Below are positions 16,390 to 25,558 of a stretch of DNA of 64,000 bases, piece by piece; the stretch's first letter is position 1, and every line of letters starts with the position of its first letter. The notes beneath the pieces were generated by a model. It was not told the DNA's origin and ran no database searches. It saw nothing but the letters and a program-made list of their open reading frames with translations. The DNA is taken from the NCBI GenBank assembly GCA_016712465.1, contig JADJQZ010000001.1, forward strand, positions 4,340,001 to 4,404,000, given 5' to 3'. A program made the position numbers and the translations under genes. The DNA comes from Candidatus Obscuribacter sp. Its GTDB lineage: Bacteria > Cyanobacteriota > Vampirovibrionia > Obscuribacterales > Obscuribacteraceae.

Positions 16390-18834
16390 TCAGGTCTGGG
16401 GTTTCTCAGTTTTGTCGGCTTTTCCCGGCTCGTCCGGCTTGGGGGTGTGCTTGAGTTCCATCAGTTTCAAATAGACGGAATCACCCATGAGACCGCTCAA
16501 ACCCACATGAGACTTGGCTTTCTTAGGATCGTCAAAGAACTTATGACCGAGCCTGTCCACATTAGTTTCCACTCCATCCACATAGTCGTCTGTGGAGAGC
16601 AAATCGAGAGCCTTGTTGACGAATTCCTCGAAAAGCACCTGGTCGGTGGCGTCCTTTCCTTTCTCTCTGGTAAGGAACTTGGCTTTCTGACCGCTGGCCA
16701 TGAAAATAAATCGCTCTGTACCGGCCACATTGTCGAAAGTGAAAGCCTGGAAATTGCGATCGCCCTTATCCAGAACGGGGGGGTCTGAAAGACCGATTGA
16801 AAAGGTGGTGTTTTTCTCTACCAGTTGATCCAGGCGCTCTGCGGAAGGATAAATAAGTGCTACGGCGCCGGATGCACCCTTGTATAGACAATAAATATAC
16901 GAGGGAGAATCGACATTGACGTCGATGCAAAACTTCTCGGCACCCTCGAAAGTCTGATTGTTTGGGTCCTCTCGCACGGTCCAGGTGGGGGCGGCGGCTC
17001 CTGCCACCCACTCCTGCATATCCAGGCGCATACGCGGCGACTCAGGCAACATCAAACCCATATTAGGGATGATATTGGGCTTGGGCATGGCATAGGCCGC
17101 ACCGTAAGTGAGAGCGGAAGCCAGAAGCATGGTGACGGTGGCTGCAGCTAGCGGTAACGGGGCAGGCTGCACTTGCGGAGCGGCCTGGGGCGGTTTCAAA
17201 GCCGGCAGCTTAGTTTGCGAAAGTGCCGGTAAACGCGATTGGGTAAGGGAAGCCAGCCCTGATGAAAGCGACTTGCCGATGCGTGGTTTCTTGCCCTTCG
17301 GCTCCAGGTCTTCGATCAAGCGCTGTCCACAGCCTTTGCAGAAGTTAGCCAGTTCCATCGAACTTCTGCCGCACTTAGGACACTTAATTCGTACAACTTC
17401 TCTAATACCAGGAGTGCGTGAACCACCAGTGCCCGGTATCTCCACACCGGTCAGGGTGAGGCGCTTGACCAGATCACCGTCGCCGGCGTTGCGCAGGCAC
17501 TGCACCACCGCCTCAATCCAGATCATCTGGTGTAAAGACCCTTCTTGCTGGCGCACCAGCGGATCGGGCGGAATGGCGCCACAATGCAAACCAATCACAC
17601 CCTGATCTTTGAAAATTGGACAACCGCAGGCTTCTGCCGGCAATGCAACGTTATGCACCACATGGGAGGGATTTTGATCTTTAGCGGAACCCAACAAGAC
17701 ACCGCGGCGAATCAGCGGTGCCATGGAAGCATCCTCAACCCATAGAGCCGAAACCGGATCGTTGGGAGAAAGCGGTGTATCAAGACCAAGCTGGATTGGC
17801 AACTTATCGGCTTCGCGCACAAAGGGTGCTTCGAAATAGCTAATCTGCCTGGTCTTAATCAACTCCTGCAAAGTTGAGTAAACGGCATAGTCATCCAATC
17901 CACAGAGTTGCCACATGCAGCCCAGAGGCGTACCACCGTCGATATAGGGCCAGACAGTTTTGCTGTATTCCCGCACATCAGGCGGCAGAATATCCAAATT
18001 GGGTGTCTGCAAGCGGCGTTCGAAAAGACTGGCGGGACCGCCGACAATCGCCGTCAACTTCTCCAATTCATCAAGACGGCGCAGGGATTCGATCAAAAGC
18101 ATATCCGGCGATCTGGAGATTTCTACCGAAGTGAGCCAGCCCGGCTCGTCTTCGGTGGTGAAATGAAAACTACCGGAGAGCCTGTGGTTGATAATCTGAT
18201 AGAAGGCCATCTCATTCACGAGACCGTGATAGAAGACCTGCTTGACTTTGCCGCCCTGGCAAAAGATCTGTCCCACGGTTTTGAAACGCTCATCTATAAG
18301 GCAGAGCGTCCCTTCCTTGCGGGCATTGGTGATGGTTTGCACCACCAGGGGCAGTTCAATCTCAGAAAGAGAGCCAGTCAAACCGCCCTCCCGAGGCGGC
18401 AGGAAGCGTTCAAAATTGGTGGTGACATCAGAAACGGTGTCAGGGCTTACGTCTGCGGTTTTGTCAGATAGCTTGAGAACGGCTACATTGTTCTGCTGCA
18501 GGGGCAGAGCCGGAAAGGGTTCTACCAGCGCCTGCTTGGCCCGGGACATGAGCTGCTTTACATCAAGATCGGGGTGGAAGTTTATCGAGCGAATTGCCCG
18601 CTCCTGCCCACTGGTAGGGAATCTTGCCCGCAAGGCGGAGAGCAGATCTTTGTAGAGAATGATGGAATGGGCGGTGGTGACAATGGTATCTTTGTCTACC
18701 TGCCAAAACGCGCACAGAGGCTCACGTACAGACAGAGTCTGGTCGTAAAGTAAGCCTACAAAGCTTGCGTGTCGGGTCAGGTCGGTATCGCTCATAATCC
18801 CTAATATTACAGGAGCCCGGGATACTTTTGACAT
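16390..18834 (-). CDS. trypsin-like fold split by a PATAN domain, with zinc ribbon, TM and DUF4384
   Basis: Protein of 814 aa; an alternative start at 18795 gives MSDTDL. Order of parts: residues about 20-130 look like the N-lobe of a trypsin-like protease (TIVTTAHSI, His56; NNVAVLKLSD at the usual Asp site). Residues 150-340 are PATAN/DUF4388 with its winged-helix tail (LPLVVQTITNARKEGTLCLI). Residues 350-420 look like the C-lobe (LPAEACGCPIFKDQGVIGLH), where Cys403 stands at the nucleophile position. A zinc ribbon follows (CPKCGRSS, FCKGCGQRL, 485-505), then a Pro/Ala linker, a transmembrane helix (560-585) and a DUF4384 domain (615-715), probably extracytoplasmic. It may link an outside sensor to a cytosolic protease-like module. 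PATAN, ribbon and DUF4384 are firm; the protease fold is inference. Confidence 0.75.
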   Translation of the reverse strand: MSKVSRAPVILGIMSDTDLTRHASFVGLLYDQTLSVREPLCAFWQVDKDTIVTTAHSIILYKDLLSALRARFPTSGQERAIRSINFHPDLDVKQLMSRAKQALVEPFPALPLQQNNVAVLKLSDKTADVSPDTVSDVTTNFERFLPPREGGLTGSLSEIELPLVVQTITNARKEGTLCLIDERFKTVGQIFCQGGKVKQVFYHGLVNEMAFYQIINHRLSGSFHFTTEDEPGWLTSVEISRSPDMLLIESLRRLDELEKLTAIVGGPASLFERRLQTPNLDILPPDVREYSKTVWPYIDGGTPLGCMWQLCGLDDYAVYSTLQELIKTRQISYFEAPFVREADKLPIQLGLDTPLSPNDPVSALWVEDASMAPLIRRGVLLGSAKDQNPSHVVHNVALPAEACGCPIFKDQGVIGLHCGAIPPDPLVRQQEGSLHQMIWIEAVVQCLRNAGDGDLVKRLTLTGVEIPGTGGSRTPGIREVVRIKCPKCGRSSMELANFCKGCGQRLIEDLEPKGKKPRIGKSLSSGLASLTQSRLPALSQTKLPALKPPQAAPQVQPAPLPLAAATVTMLLASALTYGAAYAMPKPNIIPNMGLMLPESPRMRLDMQEWVAGAAAPTWTVREDPNNQTFEGAEKFCIDVNVDSPSYIYCLYKGASGAVALIYPSAERLDQLVEKNTTFSIGLSDPPVLDKGDRNFQAFTFDNVAGTERFIFMASGQKAKFLTREKGKDATDQVLFEEFVNKALDLLSTDDYVDGVETNVDRLGHKFFDDPKKAKSHVGLSGLMGDSVYLKLMELKHTPKPDEPGKADKTEKPQT

Positions 18835-18861
18835 GCCCGGTATGGAAACGGCGGTTCAAAA

Positions 18862-19935
18862 TTGAGCGAAGGCTTCACTCCAATTCTCATCGCCGGTGCC
18901 GACTACAGCGCCGCTCTTAAACAGCCAAATCCAACCTGGCTGGCGCTCTTTGAAGTTCTAGCCGCAAGCGGAGCAGAGGCAAAGGCGAGTTCGCCGCCAT
19001 CTCGAATTAAAAAAGGAACCGTGCAAGAAAAACGCAATAATTTCTTGCATCTAAGACTGACTTCACTTGAAAACGTAGGCTCAGACCGCCTCTTTAATGC
19101 CCTGACGGAGGCGCGCCCCCTCATCACGGGGCTTGACTTCCCCTTCGGCTATCCCGCCACCTTTCTCGACTGGATAGACAGAAGGCACACCGGAGAGAGA
19201 AGGAACGCCCACGAGCAAGCGTCCGATGGGTGCGGACAGATAGCCGGCAGCAGCGCTAACCATGACTGGCAGTTGACGAGAAAGCTTGCCGCAATGGCAT
19301 TCTCAGAACTTGAGGCGGCGGTAATCGAATTTGCCAGAACAACAAAACCGGAGCCGCTGCGCCTCACCGATCGACTGGTCAGCCCCAAAGGCACAAGTCC
19401 GCTGCATCGCATCAATCCCGGGCTTTTGAAAATGACCTGGCAGGGCGCCGGTCTGCTCCTGGCCCTAAAATCTGCCGGCTTCCGCATTGCCCCATTTGAC
19501 GATGAAATTTCTCACGGTCCCGAAACCGCACCGGAAGTCCTCGAAATTTATCCGTCAGCCCTTCTGAAGTGGTTGTCTCTGCCCAACCGCCGCTACAAAG
19601 GCGCCGGAGCCACGGCGATGGAAACCAGAAAAGAGATCATCACCACACTCTCCAGGTCAAGCGGAACGGTCCTGCCTCTTCCCAAGTTACACACTGTAAA
19701 CAGCTGCCGCTCTCGCCAACTGAAGCTAGATATCAAGCCATCTCTACGCCAACAATGCCTGGCCGACGACAACGCCCTCGATGGGGTAATTGCGGCTATT
19801 GGAGCGGCTATTAGCCTGATAGACCGCCAGGCAGTTTCCCCTGCAAGCCTTGAGGCAAGCCCCGAACTCAGCCACCAATGCCATCTGGTGCCACGAGAAG
19901 GCTGGATCTACACCCCCGGCCTCCTGAAGCCATAA
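18862..19935 (+). CDS. DUF429 family protein (predicted RNase H-like fold)
   Basis: Protein of 357 aa from TTG, divergent from the PATAN protease-like gene with 27 bp between starts. The N-terminus (TPILIAGADYSAAL, then ITGLDFPFGYPATFLDW) and later blocks (PEVLEIYPSALLKW, LADDNALDGVIAAIGA) match the DUF429 family, whose Asp-rich motifs suggest a nuclease of RNase H-like fold. Asp residues at the end of strand one (GADYS), in GLDFPFG and in LDGVIAA are kept. Function is not established. A tRNA gene follows 70 bp downstream on the same strand. Confidence 0.7.
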   Translation: MSEGFTPILIAGADYSAALKQPNPTWLALFEVLAASGAEAKASSPPSRIKKGTVQEKRNNFLHLRLTSLENVGSDRLFNALTEARPLITGLDFPFGYPATFLDWIDRRHTGERRNAHEQASDGCGQIAGSSANHDWQLTRKLAAMAFSELEAAVIEFARTTKPEPLRLTDRLVSPKGTSPLHRINPGLLKMTWQGAGLLLALKSAGFRIAPFDDEISHGPETAPEVLEIYPSALLKWLSLPNRRYKGAGATAMETRKEIITTLSRSSGTVLPLPKLHTVNSCRSRQLKLDIKPSLRQQCLADDNALDGVIAAIGAAISLIDRQAVSPASLEASPELSHQCHLVPREGWIYTPGLLKP

Positions 19936-19937
19936 GC

Positions 19938-19943
19938 TATAAT
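19938..19943 (+). promoter_or_regulatory. possible -10 box upstream of tRNA-Arg
   Basis: tataat just after the DUF429 stop, 63 bp before the tRNA. No good -35 box is seen, so the call is weak. Confidence 0.3.
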
Positions 19944-20005
19944 GACTGACCAGCCCACGCCTGGTGCATTACCACTGTGCACCACTTGAAAGGCAAGGCT
20001 AATGT

Positions 20006-20078
20006 GCGCCCGTAGCTCAGTGGATAGAGCCCCCGCCTTCTAAGCGGACTGTCGTTGGTTCGAATCCAACCGGGCGCG
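20006..20078 (+). tRNA. tRNA-Arg (TCT anticodon)
   Basis: Full cloverleaf: acceptor gcgcccg pairs with cgggcgc, D-arm gctcagtggatagagc, anticodon loop cttctaa with TCT, T-arm ttggttcgaatccaa. CCA is not encoded. A T5 run follows at 20081. It decodes AGA codons. Confidence 0.97.
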
Positions 20079-20675
20079 ATTTTTCCCAATCGATCGAATT
20101 CTCAATGGGGCTCAGGCAGGTGCAAGCGCCCTGACGCCTTGATGTGCAATCTTGTGGAGAGTCTAAAAACGCAAACTTTGCCCGGCTTTGTATAGAAACG
20201 GCTACACACAATCTATATTAGCGGTTTGCTTCACCAGACCATTGCCATTACAATCCCCCCGAGCACGATTGGAAAGTCGGGCGAGCTTCCTGACTCGCTC
20301 GCCCGACCTTCCAACCGTGAATAAAAACAGAGTCGTTGGCGGCGCCTTCCAATCTGCGCAGATCCAAGTCGGCACTCAAATTTACAAAGCAACTGTTTAA
20401 GCCTATGGCGTTAACCTGGAGCGGAAACAGTTTACGAATGCCTAACAGGCAAGAGCAAGCGCCCGCAGGCGCTTCATCAATAGACTTAACAGAGGGAAAG
20501 TGGAGGATTGCACCACTTTCCCTTCCGAGCCGGCAATGATACAACTGAATAAAACCAGACAGAAAGCGGCGCACCATCAGGGTTTCAACCGGAGGGCACC
20601 GCCGCGGCACACGGCAGAGGCGTACAGAACAAATTCACCCTGCAATATTTGTCAGAATCTAAGAGAGAACGAAGT
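20079..20675. other. long intergenic region rich in hairpins
   Basis: About 600 bp without a convincing gene. It holds three inverted repeats: 20269-20314 (18-bp arms, one mismatch), 20458-20473 (agcgcc and ggcgct) and 20494-20522 (gggaaagtgg and ccactttccc, perfect). None is followed by a T-run. The short ORFs over this stretch have no recognisable content. It may encode a structured RNA or the leader of the DUF4173 gene. Confidence 0.5.
20269..20314. repeat. 18-bp inverted repeat
   Basis: ttggaaagtcgggcgagc and gctcgcccgaccttccaa around a 10-bp loop, with a single mismatch. Neither side has a T-tract, so a classical terminator is unlikely. Confidence 0.8.
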
Positions 20676-22244
20676 ATGCAAACATCACTATGGATGCTGC
20701 TCTCAGCCATCGGGCTGGGGGTAGTCGGAAGGTACCTTCTCGGTGACACCATAGACCATAGCACACCACCAGGAGCAGGACTGAGCCTATTCGTCCTGCT
20801 CAATCTTTGTGCAGTCTCGGCGGCGCTATTGTTGCTCAGGCATGACCGAGTGAAAGCGCTGATTTTCTTTGCACCGGCTGCTCTAGCAGCCGTCGGACTT
20901 CTCCTCAATGACTCAGCCTGGCTCACGGGGCTGGATGTCTTCGCCTTCTGGACCAGCGCCACCCTCGGCATTTTTGCCGCCACCTGTAGCGCCCCCGCTC
21001 TAGCCAGTGTGAAAGGCACACTCTATGCCATCACCACAGGTGCCCTGGCGCCGCTGCCGGCCGCCATCGATCTAATCGCTGAAAACATAGCCAATAAAGC
21101 CCTGGTCGGGGAAGCGCATCGCAAGCACATCAAGGCCGTCACCAAGGGTCTGCTGCTGGCCACCCCGCTTCTTTTTATTTTCACCGCTCTCTTCTGTGCC
21201 GCCGACCAGGCCTTCGCCAATCACGTGGGCAAGCTCTTCCACTTTAACCTCGGCAAGGCAGTCGAGATTACCGTCACTACCTCCATACTGGCCCTCTGCT
21301 GCGGTGGAGCCTTGCAAGCTGTGGCGAAAAGCGAAATCAACATATGCGGGGAGGAAAAGTCGAACACTTGCGGTGACAAACCGGAACAGGACTGCCAATC
21401 AAAAGCGGAAGCCGAGTCGAAACCAAAACTGGAATCAAAATCGGAGGCGGCACCGGCAAGATTTCATCTTGGAATGACCGAAGCCATGACGGCTCTGGCT
21501 CTTCTAAACTTGCTCTTCGGAGCCTTTGTGGCAATCCAGATCAAATACTTATTCGGTGGTGCCGGTCTGGTCAACATCACCAGCGGACTCACCTATTCCG
21601 AATACGCCAGGCATGGCTTCTTTGAACTTTGCTGGGCGGCATCGATGGTCTTGCCGATTCTTTTGGCTGCCGAAGCTTACACCAGGCGCCTCTCCAAGCA
21701 GTCGGAAATCACCTTTCGTGTACTGGCCGGCACCCTCGTCGCCCTGCTTCTGGTGGTGGTGGCATCGGCGGTGCAACGCATGCAACTCTATTCACTGGAA
21801 TACGGGCTCAGCGAACTGCGTTTCTTCACCACCGCCTTCATGGCCTACCTGACCACAATCTGCATAGCTTTTGCCGCCACTGTGCTCAATTCCAGGCGGG
21901 AGAAATTCATCCCTGCCACCTACACACTGGGGCTACTGGCTATCGCCATCCTCCATCAAATAAATCCAGAAAATCTAATTCAGAGCAAAAATATGACCAT
22001 GGCGCCGGAGAAAATTGACATCACTTACGCGCTCTCCATGAGTGACGACAGCATCCCCGCTCTCGTGCATGCTCTGCCGAAACTGCCTGCGGCAGCCAGG
22101 AAACAAGCCGCGAGCAACCTCCTGGCTCGCACCAGAGGAGCATGGAAAACAGACTGGCGCTCATTCAATCTATCGCGCACCCTTGCCTATCACACCGTGC
22201 AAGACCACATCAAAGAACTGGAGGTCATGGCGAAAACTCCATAG
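20676..22244 (+). CDS. DUF4173 multi-spanning membrane protein
   Basis: Protein of 522 aa from ATG 20676. It has about ten hydrophobic helices. The block GLTYSEYARHGFFELCWAAS followed by FFTTAFMAYLTT is the DUF4173 signature, and the ending with a long Asn/Gln-flanked helix is also typical. The family is found in the inner membrane with unknown function. Between helices near residue 220 there is a 45-residue polar insertion rich in Glu, Lys, Ser and Cys (CGEEKSNTCGDKPEQDC), which is repetitive and not expected in the family. The DUF6891-like gene starts 33 bp downstream, so they form an operon. Confidence 0.85.
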   Translation: MQTSLWMLLSAIGLGVVGRYLLGDTIDHSTPPGAGLSLFVLLNLCAVSAALLLLRHDRVKALIFFAPAALAAVGLLLNDSAWLTGLDVFAFWTSATLGIFAATCSAPALASVKGTLYAITTGALAPLPAAIDLIAENIANKALVGEAHRKHIKAVTKGLLLATPLLFIFTALFCAADQAFANHVGKLFHFNLGKAVEITVTTSILALCCGGALQAVAKSEINICGEEKSNTCGDKPEQDCQSKAEAESKPKLESKSEAAPARFHLGMTEAMTALALLNLLFGAFVAIQIKYLFGGAGLVNITSGLTYSEYARHGFFELCWAASMVLPILLAAEAYTRRLSKQSEITFRVLAGTLVALLLVVVASAVQRMQLYSLEYGLSELRFFTTAFMAYLTTICIAFAATVLNSRREKFIPATYTLGLLAIAILHQINPENLIQSKNMTMAPEKIDITYALSMSDDSIPALVHALPKLPAAARKQAASNLLARTRGAWKTDWRSFNLSRTLAYHTVQDHIKELEVMAKTP

Positions 22245-22276
22245 CAACCCGTTTACCGAAAGAGGAAAAAATCAAT

Positions 22277-23158
22277 ATGAACAAAGCGGCACTGCGAGAA
22301 ATCGTGCAGCGTCACGTCAAGGAAGGTTTTGCAGAGCGCATTGAAATCGTCGAACAGTCACTCTGCGAACTGGTAGAAGATACACCGAGGCAGCAACTGC
22401 TGAGACTGATCGAACACATGACCGATGAAGCTCTAGCCTGCCACCACAAAGAAGAACGTCGCTGGGCCTACCTTACCGACTGCGATCGCCTCGACCGGGC
22501 TTTCGCGGCCATGGAAGAGGCCGGCGTCATAGCCAGACAGCACTTCAGTTGCTGCAACAACTGCGGGCACAAAGAAATCAACCTGGAAGCCAGGCGCAAA
22601 GCTCACCTGGCTAAAGTCGGTAAAAACGACGGAACCATTCGCGGCTATGCCTTTTATCACAGGGGCGATACGGAAAGAGCTGCAAAATCCGGCATCCTCT
22701 ATATAACCTTCGGCGCCATCGACCCGCAGACCTTAACCGTTGAAGGTAAAACTTCCGGCAACTCAAAGAGCGACCGCGCTTCCAAGAACGATAATGGGAA
22801 TAATGACTCCAGGTTGAAAGGCGCCGGGATTGGCTTAGCAGATAAGAGCCCGGAGGCTCCAGGAGGAAGCGGTGCTGACGATACTTCTACTATTTCTGGG
22901 CTCGGCACTGGGAGCAGCGCTCCTGGTCTTTCTGTCGCTCAAGGCAGTGACTCTACTTTCTCACTGTCAAGAAACAGTGAAGAAGTCGGTAAAATCGTTG
23001 AAAAAGCACTGATGGACCAGGGTCTTGAGGTAATCTGGAACGGCACCTTCATGCATCGCATCTGCGTCAACGGTCTCAACTGGCAGCGCCGCCGCCTGAG
23101 CGGTAACCCGCCCCTGCGCCTCACCGTCGCGACGCAGGAGAGAAGAGAGGTCAGTTGA
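22277..23158 (+). CDS. DUF6891-like protein with low-complexity insertion
   Basis: Protein of 293 aa. The ATG at 22277 follows AGAGGA and is preferred over longer starts. Residues 60-150 (RLDRAFAAMEEAGVIARQHF, CCNNCGHKE, GYAFYHRGDTERA, LYITFGA) match DUF6891, with a Cys cluster that may bind zinc. The C-terminal block (GKIVEKALMDQGLEVIWNGT, RICVNGLNWQRRR) completes the domain. Between them residues about 155-235 are Ser/Gly/Asn/Asp-rich filler that splits the domain. Likely cytosolic; function unknown. It is the second gene after DUF4173. Confidence 0.7.
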   Translation: MNKAALREIVQRHVKEGFAERIEIVEQSLCELVEDTPRQQLLRLIEHMTDEALACHHKEERRWAYLTDCDRLDRAFAAMEEAGVIARQHFSCCNNCGHKEINLEARRKAHLAKVGKNDGTIRGYAFYHRGDTERAAKSGILYITFGAIDPQTLTVEGKTSGNSKSDRASKNDNGNNDSRLKGAGIGLADKSPEAPGGSGADDTSTISGLGTGSSAPGLSVAQGSDSTFSLSRNSEEVGKIVEKALMDQGLEVIWNGTFMHRICVNGLNWQRRRLSGNPPLRLTVATQERREVS

Positions 23159-23282
23159 GTACGAGACAAGTTCATGACTGGAAAGATAGGCATAGCGGTT
23201 TAGACCTTTAGATAGATGTGCGGCCGGGAATTTTGCTTCATCATTGCCACAGCCAAGGTTTCCTGGCGGAGGCAAACCCATC

Positions 23283-24554
23283 ATGAGAGAAAGAGCGGAT
23301 GTTGCCGGAATCGTTGCCAGTTGTCAGAGGCAAATCGTTGTAGAAGGATTGCGCCGCTGGCTACTGATTGCAGCTTTCTTTCTGGCAGCCTTACTGGCCA
23401 CATGGACTGACTTCCATCCCTACTTCGCTGTCGGGCGTATCGGTAAATGGGATCAGGATGTTCAACCGATAGTGCTCCAAACGTCGGAATCTCAATCATG
23501 GTTCAACAAAACCTATAAAGCCTTGAGCGAGGGCGCAGTTTCAGGGGACTGGCTCTACCGATTGACCAGCGACGATATCAAAGATGTAGTCCGCTATCAA
23601 AAAGGTAAAACCTCCTTCCAGCCGGATGTGCGAAGAATTGTCTTTGCCCAGAGCGAAGAACCGCTGGCTTCACTCTTCCAGGGCAAACCACAAGGGGAAA
23701 CTATCTTTCTGGCACGTCACCCCGCAGATAAGAAGGCTGTTCTCAAGGTTTATCTGGCCGACGCCCCTCGTTTATCCGGGCTGGGCAGCGGCATATACGG
23801 CGTACCGGAAGCCTTCTCCTATCCCCTGAGAAAATACTGGTACTGGTCTCTGGCTGTGGGTTTCCTCGGCTATCTACTGCTGCCCTGGGCTAAAACCGAA
23901 AAGAATGTCTGCGCCTACAAGCTCTGGCAGGTGCGCCTTGGCGATTTTGCCTCCACGCTTCTTTACGGCAGTTTTGTAGCCCTGCCATTTTTCATCGTTG
24001 GCGGTGCGGTGGAAGCCGTCACCAACTGGTTACCCTTCACAGCCTTCTTCTGGTTCATGGCCGCCCTTGGTCTATTGGCTTTCTGGTGGAGCTTCTTCTA
24101 CGCCGTTTACCGCATTCACATTCTCGACGACAAACTCGTCTTCGCCGCTCCAGGCTCAGTCAAAGCCATCGCACTTTCAGACATAACAAAAATCGAACAG
24201 GTCTCGGTGGTGCCACCAAAATGGTTCATAACCGTCTACTTCCTGGCCGCGCTCTCCGGCACAGGCAGAGGGGCTTTCAATGCCGGTACCCTGGGTAGAG
24301 CCGCGCTTCTTTCCAGTTGCTCCTCTGGTGGACTCTGCCTGGTGACCAGGGACGGCAATTCGATCTATATCTGGCTGACCAATTCCACAGGACAAAACTC
24401 GGTCACGAACCTGGATCTGCTCCTGGACAAACTGAAAGAGGTTCCCAGAGAACAAGCCGAACAAGCTGATCAAATTCGCGAATTCGAAGCGCTCTTCCCG
24501 CCTATAATCGAGCCCTACAGCAAGGCACGCACCGCTCGCTTGATCAAAGTGTGA
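23283..24554 (+). CDS. membrane protein with a PH-like C-terminal domain
   Basis: Protein of 423 aa from ATG 23283, behind GGAGG at a long spacing. One transmembrane helix lies at about 20-42, then about 150 residues of soluble extracytoplasmic domain, then helices near 190-215, 225-255 and 260-280. After these, VYRIHILDDKLVFAAPGSVK and ALSDITKIEQVSVV look like the strand pattern of bacterial PH-like domains on the cytosolic face. No named family recognised. It ends 1 bp from the stop of the convergent secreted gene. Confidence 0.7.
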   Translation: MRERADVAGIVASCQRQIVVEGLRRWLLIAAFFLAALLATWTDFHPYFAVGRIGKWDQDVQPIVLQTSESQSWFNKTYKALSEGAVSGDWLYRLTSDDIKDVVRYQKGKTSFQPDVRRIVFAQSEEPLASLFQGKPQGETIFLARHPADKKAVLKVYLADAPRLSGLGSGIYGVPEAFSYPLRKYWYWSLAVGFLGYLLLPWAKTEKNVCAYKLWQVRLGDFASTLLYGSFVALPFFIVGGAVEAVTNWLPFTAFFWFMAALGLLAFWWSFFYAVYRIHILDDKLVFAAPGSVKAIALSDITKIEQVSVVPPKWFITVYFLAALSGTGRGAFNAGTLGRAALLSSCSSGGLCLVTRDGNSIYIWLTNSTGQNSVTNLDLLLDKLKEVPREQAEQADQIREFEALFPPIIEPYSKARTARLIKV

Positions 24555-24555
24555 C

Positions 24556-25296
24556 CTACTTGCTGTTGCAGAAAGAATCGGACATTCGCCCAATCATACT
24601 CTGATACGCAGCTTGCTTCGCAGCCGGATAAGTGAAGCGGAAACTCTTCATGACCAGAGGTTCAGTCTTGCTTCTACCGAAGATCACTTTCACATAGGTA
24701 TAGCGAGGGTCAGTGGCGCTTCCCGCCATGGACACCACGAACCAGTCTTTGCCTTTCTCAGTCTTCAGTACCTTGCCCCCTTCTCCCAGGGTATTGCGGT
24801 AAACCTCATCAACACTGAGCACATGCCCATCATCGAAGTGCAGAGGCACCTCGGCACCAAGACACATGAAAGTCTGCTTGTCGACCCCATCGAGGGTGAT
24901 GCCTTCCGTGCCTTTATAATTCTTGTAAGGAATCAATAGATCGGCTGCATACTCAATCGAGTATTTAAACGGTTCGTTTTTGTACAAGACATAGTGGTGT
25001 CCGTCGGATGCCGGAGAAGAGCCAGCTTGTGCCATGGCAGAGTTGGCGGCAGGTTTTGCCGGAACGGGCTGAACGGCCTTTGCCTGAACGGGTTGAACCG
25101 CTTTTGTCGAAACGGTCTCAACCGCCTTTGTCGGCACACGCTGGTCGGCCCAAGAGTCGGTCTTTTCAATTTTCGAGGTCGTCTTGAGCGATTGGGCGGT
25201 AGAGTTCACCGATGCTTGCAGCACGACCACAGGTGCTATCACCAGGGGCACAAGCAGTACGGATCTGCTCGCTCCAATAAATCCGCTGCGCTTCAT
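24556..25296 (-). CDS. secreted hypothetical protein
   Basis: Protein of 246 aa. The start MKRSGFIGASRSVLLVPLVI opens a signal peptide, so I start at 25296 although the frame is open to 25449. Residues 45-85 are Ala/Val/Pro/Lys repeats (TKAVQPVQAKAVQPVPAK) from short tandem DNA repeats. The mature domain (FKYSIEYAADLLIPYKNYKG, FGRSKTEPLVMKSFRFTYP) looks beta-rich with two Cys. No family recognised; probably periplasmic. Confidence 0.7.
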   Translation of the reverse strand: MKRSGFIGASRSVLLVPLVIAPVVVLQASVNSTAQSLKTTSKIEKTDSWADQRVPTKAVETVSTKAVQPVQAKAVQPVPAKPAANSAMAQAGSSPASDGHHYVLYKNEPFKYSIEYAADLLIPYKNYKGTEGITLDGVDKQTFMCLGAEVPLHFDDGHVLSVDEVYRNTLGEGGKVLKTEKGKDWFVVSMAGSATDPRYTYVKVIFGRSKTEPLVMKSFRFTYPAAKQAAYQSMIGRMSDSFCNSK

Positions 25297-25439
25297 AACT
25301 TTCACCAACTTTCCAGGTTCTGTGGCGACCGAAACAATTGCATCGCCGCCACTGAAAACACCGAATATTCTAGGGGAGCGCCAATCTTCTTCAATCGTCC
25401 CCGGGGATGACCGAGGTAAGTAACTGCTTGCACTAATTT

Positions 25440-25497
25440 GGGCTTGCACTTAAATAGGTTTGAACCTAAATGGGTTTGAACCTAAACGGGCTTGAAA
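25440..25497. repeat. 16-bp tandem repeat, about four copies
   Basis: Units of the gggtttgaacctaaat type lie between the divergent secreted genes, where promoters are expected. Internally each unit is partly palindromic (ggtttgaacc). Confidence 0.85.
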
Positions 25498-25558
25498 GAT
25501 GCATGTGCGGTAGAATCACAAAAATAGTCGGCAACTATCAAGGGAATCGAGGCAGCAT

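Noticed and set aside
22142..22276. Longer N-terminus of the DUF6891-like protein
   Set aside because: The extra segment overlaps the DUF4173 gene out of frame and the ATG at 22277 has a ribosome binding site.
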